A stretch of DNA of 64,000 bases from an uncultured Ruminiclostridium sp. (GTDB taxonomy: Bacteria; Bacillota; Clostridia; Oscillospirales; Ruminococcaceae), in NCBI GenBank assembly GCA_947627695.1, contig CANQXF010000001.1, positions 124,001 to 188,000 on the forward strand, read 5' to 3'. Both the position numbers and the translations under genes were made by a program. Of the stretch, positions 54,401 to 63,349 are shown piece by piece (the first letter of the stretch is position 1; the number at the start of each line of letters is the position of its first letter). The notes beneath the pieces are model-generated. The model was not told the origin of the DNA. It was given only the letters and a program-made list of their open reading frames with translations, and did not search any database.

Positions 54401-54914
54401 GAAAATAGTTGTCAGCTCCGAAAATATCACGGTAATCAAGGGCAGTTTTTTTTGCCGCCTGATAATCTCCCGCCAAAAGGCGTCGTGCTACCTCTCCCGA
54501 AAGGCAGGCGGAAAGACAGATAAGCCCCTCGTGATATTTTTTCAGTGTTTCACGATCACAGCGTGGTTTGCTGTAAAAACCGCTGATATTGGCATCGGAT
54601 ACCAGCTTTATCAAATTCTGATAGCCCTTGTTGTTTTCGCACAGCAAAATAAGATGATGAGGAGAGCTGTCCTGCTTCCCGTCCTTATCAAATCGTGTAC
54701 GGGGAGCAACGTAAACTTCACAGCCCAAAATCGGCTTTATTCCCTCTTCTTTCATCTTGCGGTAAAATTCTACACAGCCGTACATCACGCCGTGGTCGGT
54801 GATAGCGCATGCAGTTTGTCCCAATTCCTTTAGACGTGACGCAAGCTCCCTGATGCGGCAGACTCCGTCAAGAAGGCTGTATTCGGTATGAACGTGAAGA
54901 TGAACAAAATCCAC
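51465..54914 (-). CDS. dnaE: DNA polymerase III alpha subunit, DnaE type
   Basis: DnaE-type replicative polymerase, which in low-GC Gram-positives works with PolC on the lagging strand. The 1149 residues start with the PHP domain (HLHVHTEYSLLDG near residue 5), then the polymerase core with GPGRGSGVGS and MPDFDVDF near residue 400, bearing catalytic aspartates, the tandem helix-hairpin-helix region (about 830-900), and a C-terminal OB domain. Length is typical. whiA ends 3 bases upstream. Confidence 0.96.
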   Translation of the reverse strand: MDFVHLHVHTEYSLLDGVCRIRELASRLKELGQTACAITDHGVMYGCVEFYRKMKEEGIKPILGCEVYVAPRTRFDKDGKQDSSPHHLILLCENNKGYQNLIKLVSDANISGFYSKPRCDRETLKKYHEGLICLSACLSGEVARRLLAGDYQAAKKTALDYRDIFGADNYFLELQDHGLSGQKKINPLIYRISRETGIPVVATNDAHYLTEESCEIQRVLTAISTNTTINEKNPLNFNSRELYIKSAEQMAALFDEEAVKNTVRIAQRCNVEIEFGSIKLPQYTIKGVTDNNKYFKDAVYEGLKERYGEPLTDEVLTRAKYEIETITDMGYVDYFLIVADFISFARSRDIPVGPGRGSGVGSICAYALKITSVDPLRYNLIFERFLTKERVTMPDFDVDFCYLRRQEVIDYVSEKYGKDHVAQIITFGTLAAKAAIRDVGRAMGLPYAKVDSVAKMIPFSVNPSIERSLKEEEKLANAVKADPEIEKLINTALKLEGMPRHASMHAAGIVITRDAVTDYVPVQKSDNCIVTQYPKDTLEQLGLLKMDFLGLRYLTVIKDAETLIRKVKPNFDINNIPEDDKEVFSMLSSGQTSGVFQFESGGMTSVLSRLKPTSIEDLIAVISLYRPGPMQSISAYIENRHNPNKITYLHSLLKNILDVTYGVIVYQEQVMQICRDIGGYSYGRADLVRRAMAKKKKEVMEKERNAFVYGTETNCGAIKKGVSEKIANELFDEMSSFASYAFNKSHAAAYAWLSYRTAYLRCHYYKEYMISLMTSVMESTGKLNEYITDLEKHGVKLYPPDVNSSFSGFSVEEGGIRYGLLAIKNLGRNVINSIVENRKSGRYTSLYDFCSRLAGPELNKRAVEALIKSGALDSLGHNRRSMFMSYEKIMSQLSSHKSMNIDGQIDMFGLSGAQAAVTERFDMPNVQEFNHTQLLQMEKESAGFYISGHPVDRYESLIKRLGCKNIYTVITCAKEKSNGFLDGQKQPLVAMLLSKKQHTQKNGKQMCFAEFEDRSGMIEGIIFSDIYEKVSETLREGEIYKLNATISSDSYREDDAPKLIINSIETAQSAENTLPEPKTIYIKLKSETSPELEKVYRLLCENKGELEVKLCFESTHKAAHPKGISGINLTDRLLSELELICGKNNIITK

Positions 54915-54916
54915 GG

Positions 54917-55774
54917 CTATTCACCTCTTTCTTTCCTGAGCCTGTCCGCAAGCCCCTCAATGCGTTTCATTCTGTGGTAAACTCCACTCCTGCTGATTGC
55001 AGGGGTCAGCATTTTTCCTATTTCGCTCAAAGTAAGTTCTACGTTTTCCTTTCTCAAAACTGCGATAGCTTTCAGTTCATCAGGAAGCTGTCCTATACCG
55101 CCGTTTTGCTCTATATAAGCTATATCCTCCTGCTGACGGCGGCTGGCGGCAACGGTTTTCTCAATATTAGCCGCCTCGCAGTTTACAGTGCGGTTCACAT
55201 TGTTACGAACGCCCTTGTAGATTTTGGCGTTCATTATCTCCATTGAGCTTATCATTGCGCCGATAAAGGTGAGTATATCGCTGACGGCTTCGCTCTCCTT
55301 AACATAAAGAATACTTTTTCCTCTGCGTGAACTTTTCTTTATTTTCATTCCGCTTTCGGTAATAAGGCGGTATAATGCATCGCACTTTTTTTCGTTTCCT
55401 ACCGAAAATTCCAGATGATATTCTTTTTCAGGGTCGGAAACTATGCCGCATGCCAGAAATGCTCCACGCAGGAAAAGTCCTGTATTCTTGTCCGTTCCGT
55501 TTGCGACGTCTTGGTTTATATTAGCTTGGGAAAAATCAAAGCTCACGCTTTTAAAATAAATTTCAAATCCGTCTTTTCCCAACTTCTTTGCAGGATTGAA
55601 GCGAATATTCTCTCCGCCTGCAATATGCATAAGATATGATTTTATTTCATCGCTTTCGGTGAAAAAACGCGTTTTATTAAGACCGTACATAAATCCGTAA
55701 AATACCGTCTTTTCATCGTGCTTTGACAAATCGCACCCGCAAAGCTCTTTTTTTACATCAACAGTAAATGACAT
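54917..55774 (-). CDS. whiA: DNA-binding protein WhiA
   Basis: WhiA has two LAGLIDADG-homing-endonuclease-like subdomains (about 1-190) and a C-terminal helix-turn-helix (about 215-280, LTLSEIGKMLTPAISRSGVYHRMKR). It controls sporulation genes in actinomycetes and influences division and chromosome segregation in Bacillus. It lies between rapZ and dnaE. The 285-residue length is usual. Confidence 0.94.
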   Translation of the reverse strand: MSFTVDVKKELCGCDLSKHDEKTVFYGFMYGLNKTRFFTESDEIKSYLMHIAGGENIRFNPAKKLGKDGFEIYFKSVSFDFSQANINQDVANGTDKNTGLFLRGAFLACGIVSDPEKEYHLEFSVGNEKKCDALYRLITESGMKIKKSSRRGKSILYVKESEAVSDILTFIGAMISSMEIMNAKIYKGVRNNVNRTVNCEAANIEKTVAASRRQQEDIAYIEQNGGIGQLPDELKAIAVLRKENVELTLSEIGKMLTPAISRSGVYHRMKRIEGLADRLRKERGE

Positions 55775-55794
55775 TTTTTATTCCTCTAAAAGGA

Positions 55795-55815
55795 AAGCCC
55801 GCTTGAAACGGGCTT
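55795..55815 (-). terminator. Possible weak terminator or attenuator between rapZ and whiA
   Basis: AAGCCCG (55815-55809, minus strand) and CGGGCTT (55801-55795) form a seven-base stem with a seven-base loop, starting at the rapZ stop codon. The T-run after it is interrupted (TTTCCTTTT), so full termination is doubtful. Confidence 0.45.
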
Positions 55816-56677
55816 ATTTCTTTCCTTTATTTACATCACGGTGAAGTATTCGTGCTTTATAGCCTTTTTCCTTGATATGAGCGTACAACTGCTCTGTGTA
55901 GGTGACGCTACGGTGTCTGCCGCCTGTGCAGCCTATTGCTATGACGAGCTGGCTTTTTCCCTCGGTTATATACTGAGGGAGGAGAAAATCTATCATATCA
56001 AACATTTTCGCACGCATTTCCTTTGCAACGTCAAAGCTCATCACATAATCCTGAACGCACTGGTCAAGTCCGCTGTATTCTCTCAGCTCGGGAACGTGAA
56101 AAGGATTCGGCATACAGCGCACATCAAACACAAGATCCGCTTCTGCGGGTATGCCGTGCATAAACCCGAAGCTGACGCAGCTTATCAGAAGAGTGTCGGA
56201 AACGTCCTCCACAAAGAGATTTCGCACCGCTTCACGCAAATTTGTTGTATTCATATGAGTAGTATCTATAAAGTAATCCGCAAACTGCTTTATTGGGGTG
56301 AGAATGTCGTTTTCCGCATCTATTGCTTTGTCTATGTCGCCGCCCGCCATATCAAGCAGCGGGTGCTTGCGGCGAGTCTCCTTGTACCTGCGCTTTATCT
56401 CATCATGTTCGGCGCTGACGAAAAGGACCTTTGCATTTACATCATTTGCACGAAGCTTCAGAATATTTTCCTGTAAATTAAGGAAAAGTGAGCCGCCTCT
56501 TATATCGGTCACAAGAGCTATCTTATCGATCGTGCCGTTTTCACGGCATATTTCGGCAAACTTGGGTATAAGCTGAGGGGGCATATTATCTATGCAGAAA
56601 AAACCTGAATCTTCAAGGACGTTGACAGTCTGTGATTTTCCTGAGCCTGATAAGCCTGTGATTATAACAAATTCCAT
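55814..56677 (-). CDS. rapZ: RNase adapter/nucleotide-binding protein RapZ (YvcJ)
   Basis: RapZ-family P-loop protein; in Enterobacteria it controls GlmS through an sRNA, while in Firmicutes YvcJ binds nucleotides and UDP-sugars. The 287 residues show Walker A ITGLSGSGKSQ near residue 6, VTDIRGG, RRKHPLLD and GCTGGRHRSV near residue 248. The usual Firmicute neighbour yvcK is missing between rapZ and whiA. Confidence 0.94.
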   Translation of the reverse strand: MEFVIITGLSGSGKSQTVNVLEDSGFFCIDNMPPQLIPKFAEICRENGTIDKIALVTDIRGGSLFLNLQENILKLRANDVNAKVLFVSAEHDEIKRRYKETRRKHPLLDMAGGDIDKAIDAENDILTPIKQFADYFIDTTHMNTTNLREAVRNLFVEDVSDTLLISCVSFGFMHGIPAEADLVFDVRCMPNPFHVPELREYSGLDQCVQDYVMSFDVAKEMRAKMFDMIDFLLPQYITEGKSQLVIAIGCTGGRHRSVTYTEQLYAHIKEKGYKARILHRDVNKGKK

Positions 56678-56702
56678 ATTCCCCTGTTCCCTCTTGTTTA
56701 TA

Positions 56703-57620
56703 CTATTCCCAGATTATTACCTCGCAGGAAAGCTCTCTGCCTGAGGTCTCCCTTACCTTTTCCTTTATTGTCTCTATAAGCTGCCTAACATCTTCAAATG
56801 ACGCTCCGCCTTTGTTTATCACAAAGCCGCAGTGCTTTTCACTGACGGCGGCATTTCCTATCGAATAGCCTCTCAAGCCTGCCGCCTCGATAAGTCTTCC
56901 TGCAAAATCGCCTTCGGGACGCTTGAACGTACTTCCCGCGCTGGGATATTCAAGCGGCTGTTTATCACGGCGCTTTTGCATAAGCTCCTGCATTCTGGCA
57001 ATTATCGCCGATCTGTCGTTCGTATGAGTCAGCTTGAAGGTTATTTTCGTTATTATATAGTCTTTTCCGCTGAAAAAGCTGTGGCGGTATGAGAGGTCGG
57101 CGTTCTCGGCGGTAAGGATATGGCTTTCGCCCTGGCGATCAAGGTATTCGCAGCTTTGGAACACGTCCTTTATTTCGCCGCCGTATGCGCCTGCGTTCAT
57201 ATATACTGCGCCGCCAACGCTTCCCGGAATACCGTAGGCAAATTCCAGACCAGTAAGTGATAACTCAGCAGCGGCATTGCATACTGCTGAAAGGGCTGCG
57301 CCTGAGCCGCAGGTTATATTTTCTCCCTCGGAAATTATCTCGCTCATATCGGAGGATATAAGCAGGACGGGCATATCTATCCCCTTATCGGAGATAAGCA
57401 GATTGCTCCCTCTGCCCATTATCTTATACTGAACGTTTTCGCTGTTCATCACCTTTATAAGAGCAGAAAGACATTCAACGCCGTTGGGCTTTATCAGTAT
57501 AGGGCAGGGTCCGCCGATCTTAAAGCTGGTGTACTGAGCCAAAGGCTCATTTTCAAGATACGCCGCATTAAAGCGGCGGCATATCTCTTTTATAAAGAGG
57601 TAATTCAAGCTGTCCTCCAA
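56703..57620 (-). CDS. murB: UDP-N-acetylenolpyruvoylglucosamine reductase
   Basis: MurB makes UDP-MurNAc for peptidoglycan using FAD and NADPH. The 305 residues show YTSFKIGGPCPIL, MGRGSNLLISD and the FAD loop GIPGSVGGAVYMNAGAYGGE near residue 128, then PSAGSTFKRPEG and the C-terminal GFVINKGGA. The serine of the PSAGS motif is the proton donor, placing it with the type II enzymes. It lies between the ROK kinase and rapZ. Confidence 0.95.
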   Translation of the reverse strand: MEDSLNYLFIKEICRRFNAAYLENEPLAQYTSFKIGGPCPILIKPNGVECLSALIKVMNSENVQYKIMGRGSNLLISDKGIDMPVLLISSDMSEIISEGENITCGSGAALSAVCNAAAELSLTGLEFAYGIPGSVGGAVYMNAGAYGGEIKDVFQSCEYLDRQGESHILTAENADLSYRHSFFSGKDYIITKITFKLTHTNDRSAIIARMQELMQKRRDKQPLEYPSAGSTFKRPEGDFAGRLIEAAGLRGYSIGNAAVSEKHCGFVINKGGASFEDVRQLIETIKEKVRETSGRELSCEVIIWE

Positions 57621-57624
57621 AAAG

Positions 57625-58575
57625 TTATTTCAGACGGCAAAGGAAAGCTGCTCCGATTATGCCTGCGTCGTTGCCCAGCTTGCAGACGTCCAGCTTGGTG
57701 GAGCTGTTGGGGTCTACGCAGTAGGCTTCACGCTGAATTATTTTCTTAAGCGGAAGAGTAAGGTTATCTCCCTCTTTGCAGACGCCGCCGCCAATAAGAA
57801 GGACCTGAGGCTGAAATATGTTCACAACGTTTGTAAGACCGCAGCCGAGGTACTCTATGTATTCGTTCACTACGTCGCAGGCAATCTTGTCGCCTGCCCT
57901 CATTCCGTCAAAAGCGGTCTTGCCGTCCACATTGTCTATGCTGCCCGCTATTTCCCACAGCTTGCTGTCTTTATGCTCTTCCATTGCCTTTTTGGTGGCG
58001 GTTATAAGAGCAGTGGCGCTGGAATATGCTTCAAAGCAACCTTTTCTGCCGCAGGAGCATGGTCTGCCGTTGTACTCGATAACAGTGTGTCCAAGCTCAG
58101 CACCGCAGAAATTAAAGCCTGTGTAAATCTTTCCGTCAATGATTATTCCGCCGCCTACACCTGTTCCCAAGGTTATAACAACAACGTTTTCATAGCCTTT
58201 TCCGCTTCCCGCAAGATATTCTCCGTAAGCGGCAGCGTTGGCGTCGTTTTCAACGTATATCTCTCTGCCGAGGCGTTTTGTCAGCATTTCGCCAAGAGGA
58301 GTGTCCTTAAAGCCGAGATTGTTGCTGTAAAGCACTGTTCCCGTGCTTCTGTTGGCGGCGCCGGGAGTGCCTATCCCTATTGAATTGATGTCGCCTATTG
58401 AAAGTCCTGCGCCGTCAAGGGCAAGCTGAACAGCCTCGCAGATACCGTCCACTATTCCCTCTGCGGGGCGGGGGAGATTGGTCTTTACGCTGCTGCGGGA
58501 AATTATATTGTACGATTCGTCAACTATTCCCACCTTGATATTTGTTCCGCCCAAGTCTATTCCTATATTAAACAT
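57625..58575 (-). CDS. ROK family glucokinase
   Basis: The 316 residues match ROK glucokinases that phosphorylate glucose. IGIDLGGTNIKVGIVD at the start binds phosphate, LGTGVGGGII is the second phosphate motif, and the ROK zinc motif reads CSCGRKGCFEAYSS near residue 170, with a histidine (ELGHTVI) before it. There is no HTH, so it is an enzyme rather than a repressor. It sits beside hprK and pfkA in a carbon-metabolism cluster. Confidence 0.92.
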   Translation of the reverse strand: MFNIGIDLGGTNIKVGIVDESYNIISRSSVKTNLPRPAEGIVDGICEAVQLALDGAGLSIGDINSIGIGTPGAANRSTGTVLYSNNLGFKDTPLGEMLTKRLGREIYVENDANAAAYGEYLAGSGKGYENVVVITLGTGVGGGIIIDGKIYTGFNFCGAELGHTVIEYNGRPCSCGRKGCFEAYSSATALITATKKAMEEHKDSKLWEIAGSIDNVDGKTAFDGMRAGDKIACDVVNEYIEYLGCGLTNVVNIFQPQVLLIGGGVCKEGDNLTLPLKKIIQREAYCVDPNSSTKLDVCKLGNDAGIIGAAFLCRLK

Positions 58576-58595
58576 TATATTTTTCTCCTTTGTTT

Positions 58596-59336
58596 TTATT
58601 CAAAAATATTGCGCTGTCTGTGACGGACTATAAAATCCTTCATACGACGCTCGTCAAGACTGAGCACAAGCTCGTGAGGGAATTTTACCTCCTCGATAAG
58701 CTCCGCCGCACGTTCAAAGGAGCCTATCGTGTTCCAGAAATGAGAATCGCTGTCAACGACTATGTTCGTGCCTTCCTCGGCGCATATGCCGAGCAGCTTG
58801 CGGTAAAATTCATATGAACGCTGATTCAGGGGATTTTCAGGATCTCTTATTCTTGCGACGTTGAGCTCCATAGCTTTACCGTACTCTCGGCAGGCAACGC
58901 ATACTTCCCTTATATCATAGGCAAAATCGGGAGTGTCAGTGTGTCCGAGGCAGTTTATCCTGGGATTTTCCAGAGCTTTGATGTAGGAGTTGGTGTGCTG
59001 GACAACAGTTCCCGGCATACACGCGGGGTGGTGGTAGCTTGCTATTATCCAGTCGAGCGACGAATACATATCCTCGGAAACGTCGATGTTCCCCTCGTAA
59101 TCAATTAAGTTTGCTTCTACACCTCTTGCAATGAATACGCCGCAGATCTTTCTCGGCAGGGTCTTCTGATTCTGAAAATGCCACGGATGGGGAGAATCGG
59201 GTGTTGTGGTGCAGTGGTCGGTCATCGCCAGAATTTTTATGCCTTTTCGTTCCGCTTCAGCCGCATTTTCGGTGATGGTGGAATAAGCGTGAGTGGAGGC
59301 AATGGTGTGAGTGTGCATATCTGCTATGAACTGCAT
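58596..59336 (-). CDS. PHP-domain phosphatase, YcdX-like
   Basis: The 246 residues form a PHP trinuclear-metal hydrolase: ADMHTHTIASTHAYST near residue 5, MTDHCTTTPDSPHPWHF, and VDSDSHFWNTIG with the late ligands. YcdX-type PHP proteins are phosphatases of uncertain substrate; DNA polymerase or histidinol-phosphatase roles are not indicated. It lies between hprK and the ROK kinase, a common clostridial order. Confidence 0.9.
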   Translation of the reverse strand: MQFIADMHTHTIASTHAYSTITENAAEAERKGIKILAMTDHCTTTPDSPHPWHFQNQKTLPRKICGVFIARGVEANLIDYEGNIDVSEDMYSSLDWIIASYHHPACMPGTVVQHTNSYIKALENPRINCLGHTDTPDFAYDIREVCVACREYGKAMELNVARIRDPENPLNQRSYEFYRKLLGICAEEGTNIVVDSDSHFWNTIGSFERAAELIEEVKFPHELVLSLDERRMKDFIVRHRQRNIFE

Positions 59337-59361
59337 TTTAAAATAAAAGTTCCTTTCTTTA

Positions 59362-60315
59362 TCAGGTGATATTTGTAATGGTGTCGGCGCTTTCCATATT
59401 CATTCCCAGATTGTCCAAAAGCTCCTGTGCGGCGTTGTAGCCCATTTTCTTCTGACGGTTGTTCATAGCCGCTACCTCAAGAATAACCGCAAGGTTACGC
59501 CCGGGCTTTACGGGAACGGTTATGTATGGAACACGCACACCGAGGATAGACATATAATGATTGTCAACGCCCATACGGTCGTAGACCTTTTCAGGATTCC
59601 ATATCTCAAGCTCAACTACCATATCTATCTTTTCGCTGACCTTGACTGCTCCTATACCGAAAAGCTGGCGGGCATTCACTATCCCTATTCCTCTGAGCTC
59701 AAGGAAGTGGCGGATATTGTCGGGAGAGCTGCCTACAAGGGTTATGTTGGAAGTACGGCGTATCTCAACGGCGTCGTCGGCTACAAGGCGGTGTCCACGT
59801 TTTACAAGCTCGATAGCAGTTTCGCTTTTTCCCACGCCGCTGTCGCCGAGGATAAGAACGCCTTCACCGTATATCTCGATAAGAACGCCGTGACGTGTTA
59901 TTCTCGGGGCAAGGCGCAGGTTAAGAAAGGCAATGAGCGCCGCCATAAATTCGGACGTGCTGGCTTTACTGCGGAGGACAGGCACTTCGTTTTCCTTTGC
60001 AAGCTGTTCGATTTCGGGGAAAAGGTCAAGATTTCTGGTGACAATTACAGCGGGGGGCTTCTGAGAAAACAAATTTGCAAAAGCGGAAATGCGAAGATCC
60101 TCGCTGAGCTGTTCCATATAGGCAAATTCAGCTTTTCCGATTATTTGTATGCGGGTGCTGTCAAAGTATTCATAAAAGCCTGTGAGCTGAAGTCCCGGGC
60201 GGTTCACGTCATTGTTCTTTATTTTTATCTCATTGGGATTTCCCGGACAGTATACTACTTCAAGGGAATATTCCTCGATGATGTCTTTAAGCAGTACAAA
60301 ATATTCTTTCTTCAT
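59362..60315 (-). CDS. hprK: HPr kinase/phosphorylase
   Basis: HprK phosphorylates Ser-46 of HPr in response to fructose 1,6-bisphosphate and so controls catabolite repression. The 317 residues show the N-terminal domain (about 1-130), Walker A GDSGVGKSE near residue 157, the HGVLIEIYGEG strand before it, and the signature LELRGIGIVNARQLFG near 208. It starts an operon with its own promoter. Confidence 0.95.
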   Translation of the reverse strand: MKKEYFVLLKDIIEEYSLEVVYCPGNPNEIKIKNNDVNRPGLQLTGFYEYFDSTRIQIIGKAEFAYMEQLSEDLRISAFANLFSQKPPAVIVTRNLDLFPEIEQLAKENEVPVLRSKASTSEFMAALIAFLNLRLAPRITRHGVLIEIYGEGVLILGDSGVGKSETAIELVKRGHRLVADDAVEIRRTSNITLVGSSPDNIRHFLELRGIGIVNARQLFGIGAVKVSEKIDMVVELEIWNPEKVYDRMGVDNHYMSILGVRVPYITVPVKPGRNLAVILEVAAMNNRQKKMGYNAAQELLDNLGMNMESADTITNIT

Positions 60316-60356
60316 ATTTTTTCCTTTCGGAGAATTTTGATTTATGTTCCCGTAAC

Positions 60357-60385
60357 ATTATACTATATAAGCAAGTATTTTGCAA
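60357..60385 (-). promoter_or_regulatory. Promoter for the hprK cluster
   Basis: On the minus strand TTGCAA (60385-60380) and TATAAT (60362-60357) are 17 bases apart, about 40 bases before hprK. Confidence 0.8.
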
Positions 60386-60391
60386 GCAAAA

Positions 60392-61636
60392 TCATTCGGT
60401 GCTGTTAAGATATTCACGCTGAGCAGGGGTAAGCTCGTCTATTTCCATATTCCAGAATTTCAGCTTTCTGCGGGCGACTTCCCTGTCTATCTCGGGTGGA
60501 ACGTTGATTATCATTTCATTAAGAGAATCCTTGTGCTGAACAAGATAAAGAGAGGATAAAAGCTGTATCGCAAAGCTCATATCCATTATTTCTGCGGGGT
60601 GACCGTCCCCTGCCGCAAGATTCACCAATCTGCCCTCGGCTATCACATTTATGCGCTTGCCGTTGTCAAGAGTGTAGCAGGTTATGTTATTGCGGGCGAG
60701 GTGGCTTTCCACAGCTATCTTTTTAAGACCTGCCACATCTACCTCAACATCAAAATGTCCTGCGTTGCAGCATATCGCTCCGTCCTTCATAACGCGGAAG
60801 CTGTCCTCGCAGATCACGTCACGGCAGCCTGTTACGGTTATGAAAAAGTCGCCGATCTTTGCGGCTTCAGTCATTTTCATCACCTTGAAGCCGTCCATTA
60901 CAGCTTCCATTGCTTTTATGGGATCCACCTCGGTGATTATGACTGAGGCGCCCAAGCCCTTTGCCCGCATAGCAACACCCTTGCCGCACCAGCCATAGCC
61001 TGCGACAACTACGTTCTTTCCTGCAACTATAAGGTTTGTGGTCCTGTTTATCCCGTCCCAGACGGACTGTCCTGTGCCGTAACGGTTGTCGAACAAATGC
61101 TTGCAGTCGGCGTCGTTTACAAGCATCATCGGGAATTTCAGCTTTCCTGCCTCGTTCATAGCGCGAAGGCGGTGTATTCCCGTGGTGGTTTCCTCACAGC
61201 CTCCGATAACATTTCCGATAAACTGAGGATATTCGCTGTGGATAAGGTGAACAAGGTCGCCGCCGTCGTCAATTATTATATTAGGGGCGGCTTTTATAAC
61301 TTCGGATATGTGGCGGTGATATTCCTCCTCGGTGGCGTTGTACCAAGCAAAAACGTTAAGTCCGCCGTGTACAAGTGCCGCCGCAACGTCGTCCTGCGTT
61401 GAAAGAGGGTTGCTGCCTGTGACGAACATTTCTGCTCCTCCTGCGGCAAAAACCTTGCAAAGATACGCGGTTTTTGCCTCAAGATGTACGGATAAGGCCA
61501 CTTTTATCCCAGTGAAGGGCTTTGAAACGGAAAATTCCTCCTCAATACTCCTGAGTAGGGGCATATTGTTCTTTACCCATTCAATTTTACGTTTGCCGCT
61601 TTCCCATAAATTTATATCTCTTATTTCGCTTTGCAT
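60392..61636 (-). CDS. ahcY: Adenosylhomocysteinase
   Basis: This NAD enzyme hydrolyses S-adenosylhomocysteine to adenosine and homocysteine, relieving inhibition of methyltransferases. The 414 residues are the short prokaryotic form, lacking the roughly 40-residue insertion of the animal-like type. Visible are VHLEAKTAYL, DDGGDLV, the NAD loop VVAGYGWCGKGVAMRAKGLGA near residue 210, and GRLVNLAAGDGHP. It follows recN by 14 bases. Confidence 0.95.
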   Translation of the reverse strand: MQSEIRDINLWESGKRKIEWVKNNMPLLRSIEEEFSVSKPFTGIKVALSVHLEAKTAYLCKVFAAGGAEMFVTGSNPLSTQDDVAAALVHGGLNVFAWYNATEEEYHRHISEVIKAAPNIIIDDGGDLVHLIHSEYPQFIGNVIGGCEETTTGIHRLRAMNEAGKLKFPMMLVNDADCKHLFDNRYGTGQSVWDGINRTTNLIVAGKNVVVAGYGWCGKGVAMRAKGLGASVIITEVDPIKAMEAVMDGFKVMKMTEAAKIGDFFITVTGCRDVICEDSFRVMKDGAICCNAGHFDVEVDVAGLKKIAVESHLARNNITCYTLDNGKRINVIAEGRLVNLAAGDGHPAEIMDMSFAIQLLSSLYLVQHKDSLNEMIINVPPEIDREVARRKLKFWNMEIDELTPAQREYLNSTE

Positions 61637-61650
61637 TGTGAATATTCCTT

Positions 61651-63318
61651 TCAGATCGTATCAGCTTTGCGGTTCAGAAGTTCCTCGGCGCTTTGCATAG
61701 CCGCCTCGCTGTCGGGGTCGCCTGAAATGATACGGGCAAGCTCGTGCTTCCTTTCCTCGTAATCAAGGCTTTTGACTCCTGTGTATGTTCTTTTGTCATC
61801 GCTTCTTTTCTCAATTAGCAGATGCCTGTCAGCATTTGCCGCTATCTGCGCCAGGTGAGTGACGCAGAGGACCTGACGCTTCTGCGCTATCTCGGACAGC
61901 TTTATCCCCACTTTTCTAGCGGCACGACCGCTAATTCCCGTATCTATCTCGTCAAATATCATTGTGGGAATGTCGTCTGCGGAAGCAAGGACGTTTTTTA
62001 TCGCAAGCATTATGCGGGAAAGCTCGCCGCCTGATGCTATCTTGTGCATTGGTCTGGGCTCCTCGCCCTTATTGACGGAGATGAGCATTTCCACACTATC
62101 CATACCTGTCGCGGTTATCTTATCACGCTGAAAGTCGAATACAAACTTTACGTTGGGCATATCCAGAAATTCAAGCTCTTTTGTTATCTCACCCACCAGT
62201 TTTTCAGCGTATTGTTTTCGTGTATCGCTTATTTCCTGCGCTTTTTCCTTTACCTCTTCTGCAAGCTGTCTGCGGCGCTCGGTAAGCTGTTCGAGAATGT
62301 CGTCGCTGTTTTTCAGATCGTTAAGTTCCCTTTTCCAGTCTTCAAGCTCCTGCAAAAGCATATCGGAGTCCATTCCGTAACGGCGCTTTAACATAAGGAT
62401 ATCGCTTTTTCTCGCTTCGAGCTGAGAAAGGCTTTCCGCTGAATATCCGTCGCCTAACTGCTTTGCTATTTCGCTGCCTATGTCCTCAAGGTCAATAAGT
62501 ATTTCCGAAAGGCGTTCGGAAAGCTCACCTGTGTCCTTGGCAACGGAGGAGATACCCTCCAGCTTTAAAGCGGCGTTTCTTATAAGGCTGATTGCGTTTT
62601 CATTGTCGTCAAAGCCGCTTATGCTGTTGTAGGCGGAGGAAAGCGAGGTCTGTATATGCTCGGAATTGCGGGCGGCTTCAAGGCGGCGGGTGATGTCGTC
62701 CTCTTCGTTGGGTTGTAGATCGAATTTTGAGACGTCCTCTATCCGTTCGGTCAGCTCTGAAATGCGCTTTTCCTTTTCCGCTGCCTGAAGCTGAAGATTT
62801 TTCACCGTCCTGCTGAGCTGTGAAAATTCGTGGAACAGGCTGCGGTAATCGTTCAGCCTATCCTCAAGTCCTGCATATGAATCGAGTATACGGCGCTGAT
62901 TTTCAGTGCTCATTAAAATTGCGGTGTCGTGCTGTCCGTGTATGTCTATAAGTCCCGACGCAATTTCCTTTAAAACGGCGGCGGTGGCAATCCTGCCGTT
63001 TATGCGGGCGGAGCTTTTTCCGTCGGCGGAAATTTCACGCTGCAAAAGCAATTCGCCGTCGCAGGCAAAGCCGTTGTCCTCCAGCTTTTTTGATACTGCT
63101 TCGGGGATTTCGTCAAAAAGGGCGGTTATCACCGCTTTGCTCTCTCCTGTGCGGACTATGCTCCTGTCGGTCCTTCCGCCTAAAACGGCGTTTATGCCGC
63201 CGACAAGAATACTTTTTCCCGCACCCGTTTCGCCTGAAAAGACGTTAAATTTATCGCAGAAGGAAATAGTCGCTTTTTCTATAACGGCAAGATTTTCGAT
63301 ATCAAGTTCTTTAAGCAA
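61651..63318 (-). CDS. recN: DNA repair protein RecN
   Basis: RecN is an SMC-like ATPase gathering broken DNA ends. The 555 residues show Walker A FSGETGAGKSILVGG near residue 28, two coiled-coil arms (about 150-230 and 280-370), the ABC signature ASGGELSRIMLAIK near residue 430 and Walker B TMIFDEIDTGISG. The start is a TTG at 63318 with AAAGGAG upstream. It follows argR as in Bacillus. Confidence 0.95.
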   Translation of the reverse strand: MLKELDIENLAVIEKATISFCDKFNVFSGETGAGKSILVGGINAVLGGRTDRSIVRTGESKAVITALFDEIPEAVSKKLEDNGFACDGELLLQREISADGKSSARINGRIATAAVLKEIASGLIDIHGQHDTAILMSTENQRRILDSYAGLEDRLNDYRSLFHEFSQLSRTVKNLQLQAAEKEKRISELTERIEDVSKFDLQPNEEDDITRRLEAARNSEHIQTSLSSAYNSISGFDDNENAISLIRNAALKLEGISSVAKDTGELSERLSEILIDLEDIGSEIAKQLGDGYSAESLSQLEARKSDILMLKRRYGMDSDMLLQELEDWKRELNDLKNSDDILEQLTERRRQLAEEVKEKAQEISDTRKQYAEKLVGEITKELEFLDMPNVKFVFDFQRDKITATGMDSVEMLISVNKGEEPRPMHKIASGGELSRIMLAIKNVLASADDIPTMIFDEIDTGISGRAARKVGIKLSEIAQKRQVLCVTHLAQIAANADRHLLIEKRSDDKRTYTGVKSLDYEERKHELARIISGDPDSEAAMQSAEELLNRKADTI

Positions 63319-63349
63319 GCTATTTCAACTCCTTTCGGCAAAAATAAAT

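Noticed and set aside
59557-60408. 283-residue plus-strand ORF opposite hprK
   Set aside because: Shadow of a gene with complete HprK motifs; no Shine-Dalgarno or domain.
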